A DNA stretch of 64,000 nt from Trema orientale (GCA_002914845.1 JXTC01000038.1:62001-126000); one strand, 5' to 3'; counted from the first letter of the stretch, positions 47,737-59,523 are shown. Notes: generated by a model not told the origin, from the sequence alone. Numbers and translations: made by a program.

Positions 47737-50708
47737 TTAAACAGCTGTTTGAAAATCCCCAAAATCATCATCCGGTACATCTTCTTGTGTGGTTTGATTT
47801 TCAGATGAATCTGTGTTTTTAGATTCCTCCTTTGTTGATTCAAAGGCCCCATGTTTAGTACCCGACTCAAGATTGAAACTTGACGGCGAGTTTGACGGAG
47901 ACCTCTGAACAGTAGCAGAAGGTGAAAGTGGAGCCGGGGGAGGTGGCGGCGGTTTGATAGAAATCTTGAGCTCTTTCTGGTTATTACCCTTGTTCTCGGG
48001 CGATGAATTGTTCAAACCCTGCTCAAAAAACTTGGACTTCACACTTTGACCACTTTTCTGTTGACACCAAAACCAGTGAATCAATTAGTATACCCGAATG
48101 TGTACTAATGGCCATACAAAGACACTGACAAGGAATGGCAAATGCAGTTTACGTTGTTCTTTAACTGCAGAACAAGAGTCTCTCCATCTTTCAAACTGTA
48201 ATTGACGGATGATGTTTTTTGGAATTGCTGCTCCATTTCCTCTGCAGTCTTCTTCTTGTCCAAATATCTTCAAAACAAATGAAAGGGTATGAAAGTCGAG
48301 TGATGGAATCATGAAATTCATTGCCTACACATAGTTAATAATTTTAAAGATTACACCAAAATGGTAAGACTTGGTAGTAGTAGATGGATGATACTTTATA
48401 TGGTCATGCAGAGCTGCTTGGAAGTCATAGGCTTCTGTTCTTTCTCTGAAACCTATGCCAATGAAAGCATGCCGAAGACGCCCACCTGCATAAATTTCAA
48501 ATAAATGAGGATTACCCCTGAAATCAAGTGGATATAGAAAAGCATAAGCAAAATTAGTATCAAAAAGAGATCTCATCAAGATACCTCAGTTACTACGTAC
48601 AGAATGGAATTCAGAAGATTCAGAAAAGCAACTCTGGCAGAAAATAGAACGAGCTAACATGGTCTAGCATGTTTAGCATCACCAAGGTATACCGTAGTTA
48701 TTACCGAAAAAAAAATATACGTATACACAAACAGACATATATAAATATGTATATATATACACACACAATAGTTGCTTTCAGAATAGAAATGATTATGTAT
48801 CATGACTAAATATTGATGTTGTTAATCAACAATTTTGAGTATACTATAGTATCAAATCACTCTTGTTTTGTTTCACGACATTTGCTCTTTCATCGAACAA
48901 AGGAAAGGATCTCATATATTTTGTATTGGAGCAAATGAATAATTTATGAAATAATACTTAGTTAATCTAATGGCTCAAGAAGAAAGGAGGAAGTCAACAT
49001 TTTAACAAAAGAAAAAATAAATTTTGAAACAAGAATCAAGGACAGCTGCTCACCAATGTTCTCCTCTACACGAAGAACAAAATATCTGCATAAGAAATAA
49101 CTGAAATTTAGACTAAATCTTAATAAAAATTAAGAAAAGTATCTTAAGCTGAAGAAAAACTATACTACACGTATTGACATGAGGATCTATTAAAAGGACC
49201 AACCTGCTACTATCAATTACTGATTCCACTGGATGCGGCTCTCCACTTCTCAAAAATGCCCGCGCATATAATTCACCTGCCATGTAAAAGATTAAGCCAC
49301 AGTAGAAACTTCATATTTAATATAATAGAGGTAAACATAAAATATAGGTTCCATCTCATAGCAACTAGAAAACATCCTCACCTGTATTCTTATCTTCAAG
49401 TCTGATAATGCACTCCTCTCCTTTGCTAATTACTTTCAACACTCCCTCCCATGCCCATTTGTTCACATCCCACTCATCAGCCCTGAAATTAACTTTGTGG
49501 ACATAAAAACCGTCTCTATACAAGTGGATTTCAACAGGCTCCAATGCAGATTTTTCTTGCCATAAATTTTCTTATTCTGTCCGATGGATGAGTTAATTAT
49601 CATCTAGGATTTTCAGAGCCTTATAAAAGAAAGCCAAAAATGAAAACAAAAATTCTACATATGACACAATGCTGCATATGATTACTGAAAATTAAAAGAA
49701 CTAGAAAAACAAAGCTTGAATAGCAGGTAATTTTCAGAAGCATTTCTACTGTTCTACAGTTATAAATCTACTTGTCTTTTTGACTTCTTGAAAGTTGAGC
49801 TCAAATCAAAGAATTAAGCCAGTAAATAACAGATAAAAAATAACATCTACTTAACGAACTTCACGATTTAAATTCGAAAAGAAAACGTCACCATTTACAA
49901 AATCAACTATGCAGCTTAGTTCTGAATTTGGTTATATACATTTACAAAATCACCATTTACGAACTTCTATCTTTTGCATAACGTTATATACGTTTAACCC
50001 AGTCCACAAGATCATTGTTTCATCATTTCATACAGACTATGTCTAATGCATATGGGTATCGTCGATTTTAACAAGTATTACAAAAACCTGTAGGAAGCTG
50101 CACTTTTCCTCGGCGGTATCTGCAGAAAGAACATAAAAACTTAGCTTAATACAATAAAATAACTTCCATATCCAATCATACGAAGCACCAAGACTAAATT
50201 GGGAAGGCCGAGTATTTGAAAGCAGCAAGTAAATGTCATTCCAAATGACTTCACCCTCAAGATTTCATTCTTATGTATGATAAATATCAAGTAGAGGTGA
50301 CATATCAGTAGATCAAGCACAATCATCAATGCTCACATCTTGCATCAATCTTAAGAACAAATTCTTCAAATGCAAGTACTTAAAAAGACTACTTTGTACC
50401 AACACCACAATCAAATAAAAAGCTTGAATCTTAATCCCCTTATCAACAATAACCAAAATGCACATGCAATGATAGTTTTTTCAACTATATTACTGATAAA
50501 AAAAAAAAAAAGCCCATCAAGAAATCTCATCAAATTATCAATTAGGGTCAAATCTCCCAAAACCCATTAAGGAAAAATCCAATAAATCTTATCTTACCAA
50601 ATAGACATAGCATTCAGAGACTTGAAAGAGAACAAGCTCCAAAGCTTCTGCGTCCTCTTCTTCTACTTTTTCTTGATCCTCTGGACCCTTCTTTTCTTCT
50701 TTCTCCAT
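47737..50708 (-). CDS. NECAP-like adaptin ear-binding coat-associated protein
   Basis: Eight exons: 50598-50708, 50088-50119, 49382-49482, 49204-49276, 49054-49085, 48395-48485, 48153-48267, 47737-48057; all GT..AG, phases consistent, 291 residues. After an acidic N-terminus comes the NECAP PHear domain (about residues 20-175): ELVLFQVSECYVYLIPPR, ADEWDVNKWAWEGVL, CIIRLEDKNTGELYARAFL, VIDSSRYFVLRVEE, GRLRHAFIGIGFRERTEAYD, FQAALHDH. The C-terminal tail has a polyproline stretch (KPPPPPPAPLSP) and ends DDDFGDFQTAV, where F284-G-D-F287 resembles FxDF-type AP-2 alpha-ear ligands. NECAPs bind AP-2 and act in clathrin-mediated endocytosis at the plasma membrane. The exon count is high for a short protein but usual for the family. 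It appears intact. Confidence 0.93.
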
Positions 50709-51134
50709 TTTCAGAGAGACCCAGATTGATCTGAATCTAGAATGAGCTTCTCAGAGGTCGGAACTATATGGGAATTTCTCGAAATCAACTGGGTTTATCA
50801 CGAATTAAGTTATTGATGGCAAGAAGGTACGGTCTCTCTCTCTCTCGGTTCCTCACCTCGGTTTTTCGAAGACCATTATTCTATATCACTGTGTTACACT
50901 GTAAACAGCTGAGCCCTCGACAACCGTATGATCAAAAAATTTCTCATCAGAGCCGTTGATCTTAAACTTCAGAATTGTTTGGTGGTTGCCAACAGATTTA
51001 GTGGGCCGTCAAGATGTAAAATTAGCGGTCCTGATGGTGTCAGAACAGGTTGGATTGGTACAACTAGAAGACTAGGTTGCTTGAATTTTACGTAAAATGC
51101 GAATTACATAATTACCACTAAGGAATATTCTATT
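50709..51134. promoter_or_regulatory. NECAP 5' flank
   Basis: Upstream side of the minus-strand NECAP gene. A (TC)n run at 50832-50845 in plus orientation may lie in or near the 5' UTR, as is common in plant housekeeping genes. No TATA box is evident. Confidence 0.4.
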
Positions 51135-51329
51135 CCAAATCACATAGTTTTTTTTTTTAAAAAAAAAAAGTAGGACTTAACTAATGACCACCACTTACTA
51201 CAAATTAAAAGAAAATGACACACACACACTACTAAGGTTTGAACCCCTGACCCCCCAAACACACACACACAACCCTCAAACCTTGGACCAGCTGAGCTAG
51301 CCCCAGTTGGCAGTCCAAATCACATAGTT
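51135..51329 (-). mobile_element. tRNA-derived SINE with 15-bp target duplications
   Basis: The body 51150-51314 reads on the minus strand: GGGGCTAGCTCAGCTGG near the head supplies a pol III A box and GGTTCAAACC a B box about 50 bp on. A CA/TG-rich body follows, ending in a run of A/T. Identical 15-bp direct repeats CCAAATCACATAGTT flank it at 51135-51149 and 51315-51329, as expected of LINE-mediated retroposition. It is not a functional tRNA: the spacing is irregular and no cloverleaf is apparent. Confidence 0.85.
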
Positions 51330-51905
51330 AAGCACAGGGGTGAGCAAAAAATTCGACAATCGGACCAACCCAACTAATTCGACAAATTAACAAATCAAAT
51401 AACTCAATCATTCAATATTTGGTCGGACTAAATATCAATTCCAACCTAACCATTCAATGTTTGGATGAATTAAGTGTCGATTTTAACTCGTCCAATATAA
51501 CATAATCCGACCAAAAAAGATAATACTTAGTATTTAATTTATTATTCTATATGTATAATTATATTTTTAAGATAAAATAAAAAGTTTAAGATAAGTTTTA
51601 ACTCAAAATCTAAATGACTTTGTCTTATTGTTTAATTTAAAACTAAATAGACAATTTTGAAACCCCAAACTCCACAATTATTTCTTTTTTACTCTTTTTA
51701 TTTTATTTTTCTTCAAAAAAATAAAGAAAAAAACTAATTCGGATTAACCGGACTAACTCGACCTAAATTTTTAGGTGGGTTATGAATAGGATTTTAATTC
51801 ATTGGACGGGTTTTAGGTTGAAAAAATGCAACCCAGAATTCCTTTGGTCGGGTTGAGCGAGTCGTACGATCCGCCCAACCCGACCGAAGCTCACTCTTAG
51901 TTAAG
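51325..51905. mobile_element. hAT-like non-autonomous transposon with 8-bp target duplication
   Basis: The element 51333-51897 (565 bp) is flanked by TAGTTAAG at 51325-51332 and 51898-51905. Its ends read CAGGGGTGAGC on the left and, reverse-complemented, AGAGTGAGC on the right, with GGGTTGG/CCAACCC-type subterminal blocks. The 8-bp duplication and CAGGGGTG-like terminus are hAT hallmarks. No transposase frame. Confidence 0.75.
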
Positions 51906-52619
51906 AGGCGTGTTTTGATCAGATCTCTACCTCATATTGTAGTTGGACAAAATTGAAGGATACATCTAACGCTAGCACTTTTTTATAACTGAATACTCAT
52001 TTATAAATACTGAGCAAAAATGTAGTAAAAATATAAATAGGTAGAACGAGTAGGGACAAAGTTATCTTTCTAATTCCATTTTTTAGAGATGGCTTTTCTT
52101 TTCCTTTTCTTTCCTTTCTTTATTCAATCAAGCCTCCATCAAACAACAAAGCTTAACCAAACACAAAGAAAGTTACCTTAGTATAATTAAAATGAAATAA
52201 ACAAACATCAATGATAATGGAAAGAAATAGGACACCCAACCTAGTATAATTTAAGAGACATTACAGAGGGTCCATTTTGCAATTTTGTGCACCCAAAACC
52301 TAGTGTATTAAGATCACAAGAATGTAAGAGAATGAGCAAGAAGGAATTAGAATATTACGCCAACAATAAAATTCTTAACTACAAACAAGATCTCCAAATA
52401 AGGATTGAAAGTACCATTCAAGTAGAGATCACATTTCACTTTCGCCTTTACTTTTGCAACTAGTATTATTCCATCTTTTAATAGTAACTAAGTAGTGTTG
52501 TACACAAATTTTTACCTGCTCGCTTAGAGTATCCAGCTCTTTTGGAGCTGACTACTCGATCATATCCAATCTCCTCAAGATAATGAGCTCTAACTGAGCA
52601 TAAGAAAGCAAGGAGCTTT
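51906..52619. other. Intergenic sequence
   Basis: AT-rich, no gene or clear repeat seen. Confidence 0.4.
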
Positions 52620-52992
52620 CGACCTGTGAGCTGATTGTGACAGCTATCCTAATTAATTTCTAAGATAATCGTGCTAGAGTCAAGCACTAATTCTGAATCT
52701 CTATAAGTCTCGATATTTCCCTAATTTTGTGTCATTAATGTAATTCAAATTCGAATATTTGTTATCATATTTAAATCTGACCCTCTCAACCTTTAAATAG
52801 TGAGAGATAGTTCAAAAAAAAAGGATCTGACTTCTTGTACCAGAATATATGGTAAAATACTAATGACTATAATGGATGTAGGTCATATTTATTTAGGCTA
52901 AATGGCTCTAAATCCTCATCGTTTAATCAATTTATTATTGTTTTAATTAGTATTTATCACCTCATTCTTACACCGATTTCCGGTATCAACAA
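52620..52992 (+). repeat. Possible solo LTR
   Basis: The stretch has LTR-like composition: TGTGACAGCTATCC near the start, a TTTAAATAGTGAGAG promoter-like block near 52790, a TA-poor leader with GTAGGTCAT, and an end in CCGGTATCAACA at 52992. The start is uncertain and no partner LTR was found, so this is tentative. Confidence 0.3.
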
Positions 52993-53234
52993 AGGCTCTA
53001 TATAATTACTTAGATCAGAGAATTTGAAATGAAAAACCTAGAGCCTTTGAAATGTTTCCTTGGGATTGAGGTGTCTCAATCTGGTAAAAGGATATTTCTG
53101 TCTTAAAAAAAATATGCCTTAGACTTGATACAATAAACTAGTATATTAGTATGTAAATTGGCTCATACATTTGTGAAAAAAAGCTTGAAGTTATGTGCTG
53201 AGTCTAATTTTAAGTAAATATATATATATATATA

Positions 53235-53469
53235 GGTTACCAATCCAGTAGGTATTATTTTTTACCTATATATAGGTATTTTTTTTAGACGTTGGATCAT
53301 CATTTGACGATGATCCAACGACTATAATGATGTGCATGAAAAGACGTGCATTATTAATGCTATTTTTCTCTCTTACTTTTTACTATAAAAAGACGTGTAT
53401 GATAAATTTTAATTGGTCAAAATGATATCTATGCATAGGTAAAAAAAAATATCTAATGGATTAGTGCCC
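53235..53469 (+). mobile_element. MITE copy 1 of 3
   Basis: 235 bp, with termini GGTTACCAATCCAGTAGGTA and, reverse-complemented, GGGCACTAATCCATTAGATA. It contains a central palindrome (GTTGGATCATCATTTGACGA onward, 53291-53319) and is flanked by (TA)n. Confidence 0.85.
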
Positions 53470-53490
53470 ATATACATATATATATATATA

Positions 53491-53736
53491 GGGCACCAAT
53501 CCAGTACGTATTTTTTTTTTTTTACCTATGCATAGGTATCAATTGGGCCAATGAAAAAAAAATTTGTACATTTTTTTATATTAAAAAGTAGGAGAGAGAA
53601 AAAGCATTAATGATGCACGTCTTTTCATGCATCTCATTTTAGCCGTTAGATCATTGTTAGATGATGATCTAACGGCTAGAAAAAAAATACCTAGACATAG
53701 GTAAAAAAAATATATATATACCGGATTAGCAACCAC
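53491..53736 (-). mobile_element. MITE copy 2 of 3, inverted
   Basis: 246 bp. It starts GGGCACCAATCCAGTA, the end-type terminus, and its reverse complement aligns along its whole length with copy 3. The central palindrome is at 53641-53677 (AGCCGTTAGATC / GATCTAACGGCT). Confidence 0.85.
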
Positions 53737-53752
53737 ATATATATATATTTAT

Positions 53753-53996
53753 GTGGTTGGTAATTCAGTAGGTATTTTTTTTTTTTTTACCTATGTATAG
53801 GTATTTTTTTTAGCCGTTGGATCATCATTTAACGGTGATCCAACGGCTACAATGATGTGCATGAATTGTCATGCATCATTAATGCTATTTTTCTCTCTCA
53901 CTTTTTACTATAAAAAAATATACATGATAAATTTTAATTGACCAAAATAATACCTATATATAGGTTAAAAAAAATATATCTACTGGATTGGTGCCC
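53753..53996 (+). mobile_element. MITE copy 3 of 3
   Basis: 244 bp, same orientation as copy 1. It begins near GTGGTTGGTAATTCAGTAGG, ends CTACTGGATTGGTGCCC, and carries the palindrome AGCCGTTGGATC / GATCCAACGGCT at 53812-53848. Confidence 0.85.
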
Positions 53997-54960
53997 TATT
54001 TATATATGCTGAGTCTAATTGGATACAATTTGATAAAGGGGATACTAGAGGCTTGTAAGAAGATTTATGTACTTAGCACATATAGGACTAAATCTTGCCT
54101 ATGCATTAAGTATTATTAGCCAATTAATGTATAATCTTGGAGAACAATATATGAATGCAGTTATGAGCATTTTTAGGTATCTGAAATATACTCCTATAAA
54201 TAGGATTTTATTCACAAAAAATATAAATTATGACAGCATGGATGCAAACACTGACATTGAATGGGCTAAAGCTGCAGATGATAGGTGATCTACTTCAAGT
54301 TATTTTATATTTATAGGTAGTAATCTTGTTACATTGAGAAGTAAGAAATAAAATATCGTTACTTGTTCAAATGCAGAAGAAAAATTTGAAAGAATAACAT
54401 TTGGAGTTTGTAAAGCGTTATAGCTAAGAATTCTCTTAATAGATTTGGGCTTTCCACCCAGGCAATCAATTTAATTGTATTATGATAATAAAGCAGCCTA
54501 TGATATTGCCTATAATCTAATTCAACATAATCATAATACATGCTAAGGTAGACAATTAATTCTTCATGAAAGAGAAGTTGGGTGAAAAATTTATTAAGTT
54601 ATCTAAAATTCGAACAGAGGATTGGTTAGCTAACATCTGCAACTAAAGCCACCTTCAATCAAGTGTTCTCAAAGCCTCTAGGCAATTGGGCATATGTGAT
54701 ATCTATGCACTAACTTGAGGGAGAGTGTTGAGATATTGAGTTAAATATAAGCAATCTTTGAAATAATCCATATGACTCTCCTTTTTGAAAGGAAAAAACA
54801 AAAACAAAAAAGAAAAAATCGTATGATTCTTTCCTAGATTAGAGATAGTGTGACTATACATTATATGTGGGTAGATTTATTTGTACTAATTGTACTAGCT
54901 TGATTTGTACTATTCCTTCTTCTCTATATATGATTCTTTTTAATTTGATTAAAGGCAAAT

Positions 54961-55860
54961 TCTCATGTACCTCACTTTATTTTGAATTAAGTGAGTATAA
55001 TACTTATAATAACACAATTACATATTGTCTAATGCTAAAATTAGATACAAAATCTATGAATTTAGCAAAATATAGTGAAATTTCACAATATATCTAATAT
55101 GACTAGTAATTATATCACAAAGTAGGTGGATATAATATTTAGCTCAATACTACTACAAATTATTTCATGGTCAAATTAGATTTCAATTTAATGAATTTGA
55201 ACTAATTAGCTAGAAATGTAATTAATTTAATCCTTTTTATTATAATGTGACAAAGTAAGTAATTACTACGCTTTGTATAACAGTATTTACATGTTATCTC
55301 AAATTAGAATTAAATTGTATGACTTTGTACTAAATATCAAGAAATTTGGCCAATTTAATATATTTGAGTATAATTTGACAAATAACTAATAATTATATGA
55401 TAAAGTATGATTATAACACTTAGCTTAACACTATAAATATTCCATCATGGTCAAATTAAATTTAAATTGAATAAATTTATACTAATTAGTGAGAAATAAA
55501 ATTAATTTAATTTTTTTGAGTACAATGCTTAAATGTAATAGAGAGTGCAATAATTTTAGTAAATTGAGTGAAAATTCATACTAATATATTATTATCAGTC
55601 ATAATCTCACTAATATTGCATAAATAATAATATTACATATTGACCCTTGATCAAATTGGATACCAAATATGAGAAATATTATTAATTCAAATCATTGAGT
55701 ATAAGGTGACAAAGTAAGTCACTAGAGTATATAATACAACACTCTCATATTGTCCTATTTAAAATTATTTGAAAAATGCGGGAGTTTTTTTAAAGTAATT
55801 AAGTAAAAACTCAAATTAATCTGATATCATTAATCATTATATGGCAAAGTAGGTGAGTTT
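54961..55860. repeat. Old diverged tandem array, units of about 130-200 bp
   Basis: Related units start with (GGTC)AAATTAGAT/AAATTAAAT at about 55037, 55171, 55301, 55454 and 55654. Each continues with an ACTAATTAG(C/T)(T/G)AGAAAT-like block, a TTTGAGTATAA(T)GTGACAAA-like block and a CTTAGCTTAACACTA-like block. A further related stretch occurs at 56500-56640. No coding capacity. Confidence 0.45.
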
Positions 55861-57700
55861 GTAGATCTACTCACATTCTGAAGAAAAAGTACAGTACCGG
55901 CCGGCTTGGCCCATATTAATACGGGTATGGACTACCCTGGTACATATAGTACAGGCCATGTTGGGCTTTAGCAATAGGCCCATCGGCCCGACCCGGTCCA
56001 TATTTCTGCAAATCCATGTATTTAGTCATTTTATATATAATTTTAAATATTTTTCTTAATTAAAAATTTAAAAGAATATGAAGAGGTTTTTAGTCTATTT
56101 TAATCTAACAAAAAATAAAGAGATAATATAATCTATATTAAATAGTAGTGCTCAATAAAATTCAAAAATAAGATATGAACATAATTAATTTAAAAAATTA
56201 AAAATAATATAGCATAAACTTATATATCTGAAAAAATTACGTAAGAGAAACCAGAGAAGTGAAAAAGTTGCTTAAAATTTAAGCAATTTTAAATTGGCCC
56301 ATATAAGCCCATATTAGGCTCGCATAGGTACGACCCACTTAGGCCTACATAAGATGTGGGTTGAGCATGTGGGCCGTATCGGGTTCTTTAGTAGGAATAG
56401 GGTCGGGCGTTGGCCCGCGGTAGAAAACTCATGTGGGATTATCAAATATGGACCGGTTAGACTCAATCTAGTCTACTTTACATCTCTATGTGCGTTTAGT
56501 ACTAATAATAATACTAATACTTATCTTCTCATAATCAAATTAGATATAAAATTGAATGATTGTATACTAATTAGTAATAGATTTCACTAATCTGCTATCT
56601 TTGAGGGTAATGCTCAAACTCTACTCCATAATGGAGAGGAATTATACAAAGTTAAGTAAAAATGCATACTATTATATTATCACTAATAATAATCTCTTGT
56701 GTAATTAACAAATTTCTATTGAAGAAATACTAATTTTAACAAGTATATGGCAATTGGAATTCGATTTTTGCCACATGGTCTATATGGGATACCAAATAAA
56801 AATTTTAATATGATATTTCTGTGAGCCACTTTTCAGTTCTCACGCAATTATTAATTAGAGATAATATAAACGACAAATTATATTAGTGAGATGCCAAATT
56901 CTAAATTAGTTTTTTGGGACATGTTAAATTTATATTTGTTCTGACATAGAAAATTTAAATTACATATTAGTTAAGATAAGCATATATATATATATTTGCT
57001 TAAACAATTATTGTTAACTCAATCTAAAAAAATTAATTTTGTAAAAGGACTCTTGAACCAATTAGATATGAAAAGACCATGCGAAGGAAAGGAAGGATTT
57101 ATTTCATCAAGTCTAAAATTCTTTCAGTATACGGACAACTATCTCTTAAGCACAGCTGCACATGATTAGGTTTGGCCTCAATAGGAAAGTAAAATGGAGC
57201 ACCTAATAATGTATCTTCACAGACTAAGAACTGCGAGATCGCTCCTTTTATTCTGGGATGATAAAGAAATCGTACTATTCGAGCCTTTTTTTCATGTCTT
57301 TCCTGGAGGTTAGAGAAAGTTGTAAAGTTGCAATCAATAAAAAAAAATCTCTCTTCCTGAAAGAAAGAAAATCAGAAAAGATGGTCCAAGAAAAATTGGA
57401 AGAGAATCCAAAAGTTAAAAATAACTTCGAATGGTGTATGTTATGCGATCTTAAATCCGCATTAGTCAAACAGCGAAAAAGGAAAGTCAACGGTTTTTTA
57501 CAAGGTCGCATATGTCTTCCTTTGATTATGCGACCACTTCTGGATGACAAAGGGCGATCGGCATAAAAAGGAAATCAGCTCAAGTGTGGACAGAGATAAG
57601 GAAATAAGCTTCTTAATAGAGATCGAGTAACTCTTGTATTTAATTCAAGGGATATTACCCGATTGTGCGTTACCCTAATTATATTATTCTGATTATACAC
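55861..57700. other. Intergenic region with GGCCC-rich transposon-like remnant
   Basis: Two GC-rich blocks (about 55895-56010 and 56295-56460) rich in GGCCCA, GGCCCGACCC and GGGTCGGGC bracket about 280 bp of AT-rich sequence, as in hAT-like elements with GC-rich subterminal repeats; exact ends were not found. From 56640 to 57700 nothing firm is recognised. A Lys-rich frame at 57258-57566 has no known domain and is probably chance. Confidence 0.35.
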
Positions 57701-57719
57701 TTACTCGTTTATGTAATTA

Positions 57720-57986
57720 GGTAACCTTAAGCCATCCTCATCTATATAAAGGTGGCTTAAGCTCATTGTAAGGGGGGACACACATTCTTCACAAAAAACA
57801 CTTCATTACATCCTGTAATTCTCTGCTCTCACCTTGAGACAGAAATCCTTATAATTCTCCAGAAAAATAGTGAAGAACAGTGGACGTAGGATCATCTTTT
57901 TTGGGGCTGAACCACTATAAAATTTGTGTCTCCTTATTTACTTTGCTTTATTAATCCTTTTCACACACAAGCCACATCTCGCAATT
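57720..57986 (+). repeat. Gypsy LTR fragment cut off by the assembly gap
   Basis: The reverse complement of this stretch matches much of the 20.05-26.41 kb element LTR: the ATGTGGCTTGTGTGTGAAAA, AAGCAAAGTAAATAAGGAGA, GTCCACTGTTCTTCACTATT and CACCTTGAG blocks, and the TATATAAAGG box at 57744. It therefore reads on the plus strand and is a diverged relative. About the last 30-40 bp of the LTR would lie in the gap. Confidence 0.8.
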
Positions 57987-58231
57987 NNNNNNNNNNNNNN
58001 NNNNNNNNNNNNNNNNNNNNNNNNNNNNNNNNNNNNNNNNNNNNNNNNNNNNNNNNNNNNNNNNNNNNNNNNNNNNNNNNNNNNNNNNNNNNNNNNNNNN
58101 NNNNNNNNNNNNNNNNNNNNNNNNNNNNNNNNNNNNNNNNNNNNNNNNNNNNNNNNNNNNNNNNNNNNNNNNNNNNNNNNNNNNNNNNNNNNNNNNNNNN
58201 NNNNNNNNNNNNNNNNNNNNNNNNNNNNNNN
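57987..58231. other. Assembly gap
   Basis: 245 undetermined bases between two different LTRs. Translations across it are meaningless. Confidence 1.
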
Positions 58232-59523
58232 TTTAAAGTACAAACACCAATGACTTAAACAAGAAAGACTCCCTCATATCTTGATGCACCGTGTTTGACT
58301 CTTCACTCAATATGTTCAGCGAGCTCTACTCATCTTACTTAACTCCAAGCTCTTGAACTCCCTTCAATAGCTGGATCAATCTTCTCTGCTATGGCGTGCT
58401 TTCAGTTCTACACACTAGGACTCCCTCCTATGCACTAGAACCTATCTTCTCCCGAAGAACATCCAGCCCTTCTCCCGAAGGACTTTTATAATCTCAAGTG
58501 ATTTTCCTAGAGCTAATCACTCTAAGAACATTCAAAGCTCACACAAAAAACAAACTCCCAAAACTCTTTTACAAACGCTCTCTTTTTCTCATAGTTTGGG
58601 CACAAAATAAAAGCTCTATTATAGTATATTTTTCTATCTGAAGTGCATACAAATTTCTTGGATTTGGTGAGCTTTTATAGATGAATTTTCAACCCCAATT
58701 TCGTGCTCCCTTGGTGTGAATAGGCTGAAAGTAAGAAAGGAAAGAATTAATAACAAAATCAAAATCCTTCCATAAATGTTGTAATCAGCCAACTTTCTGA
58801 ACAATTACTAGGAAAATGTCCAGATTCATGATTGCTCTTTTGATTCGGTTTGGACACGTTTTGGACAGCTGGAAATCTTCATTTAACCTGCCAAAGATTG
58901 ATAATTATCCTAGAAAATCATATCTCAATCAATATCAATCAAAAGCCAAGATTTAAGAAAATTAACAAATCTTTCCTTAAATATCTGAAGTTGTTGCAAC
59001 AGATCAGGAAATCTGATCACAACAACTCAGCAAACCAAATCAATTAACTAATAGAAACTTAATTAATTGATGAGATATTTCCAGCAATAATTAAGGACGA
59101 AAATCCTTTTGAACTCACTTCAGAAACCTGTCCAAATTCATTGATTAATAAGAGGCAATCAGATATCAATCAAGGACAAAAGAATGAGGAAATAATCAAT
59201 AATATATATAGTAAATATAAAAGGAATTGATTGAAAATTGATAGGAAAATATCCTAACCAGCTATGCACGAAATTCTATTTATATTTCACCTATATTATT
59301 ACCAGAATCATCAAATATGGAAACAAAACACGTTTAGGTATATTTTAGAAGGTTTCTATATAAAGAAAAATGCAAGTTTTGTTTTGTGAAGAGTTTCAGA
59401 TTTGTTACAATAATTTCAGATTTGTTGCAATAACAACAGACTTGTTGTAACAACTTCTTCTTTTTTATCAACTTGAGTTCTCAAAACTTTGCCATTTAGA
59501 ATGCCAAACTTTTGGACCTAACA
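58232..59523 (-). repeat. 3' LTR of the Sirevirus-like element (partial)
   Basis: At least 1.29 kb. The element-sense start is TGTTAGGTCC (59523 downwards) and the other end is lost in the gap. A TATAAAAG box on the minus strand near 58669-58676 may drive transcription. The adjoining purine tract AAAGGAGGAGAT is at 59524-59535. Three 20-bp repeats lie at 59397-59456. Confidence 0.7.

Larger units (their letters stand above)
53010..54960 (+). mobile_element. Decayed Ty1/copia 3' portion, interrupted by MITEs
   Basis: RT sequence (EPLKCFLGIEVSQSGKRIF) at about 53035-53100 continues after the MITE block with copia RNase H traces: IFRYLKYTPINRILFTKN, DANTDIEWAKAADDR, YFIFIGSNLVTLRSKK, LYYDNKAAYDIAYN. 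A purine tract (CTTGAGGGAGAG, 54714-54725) abuts TGTTGAGATATTGAG at 54726, the start of a copia-type 3' LTR that can be followed to about 54960. Many stops. No 5' half is present. Confidence 0.75.

Noticed and set aside
51230..51310. tRNA gene (A and B boxes)
   Set aside because: Target duplications, body and A/T tail show a SINE; no cloverleaf can be drawn.
57258..57566. 102-residue Lys-rich plus-strand protein
   Set aside because: No recognisable domain, overlaps an equally long antisense frame, and lies in repeat-rich DNA upstream of an LTR.
57924..58258. Frames crossing the N run
   Set aside because: Undetermined bases; the flanks belong to two LTRs.
59397..59456. CRISPR-like short repeats
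   Set aside because: Three contiguous 20-bp units without spacers in a eukaryotic LTR.
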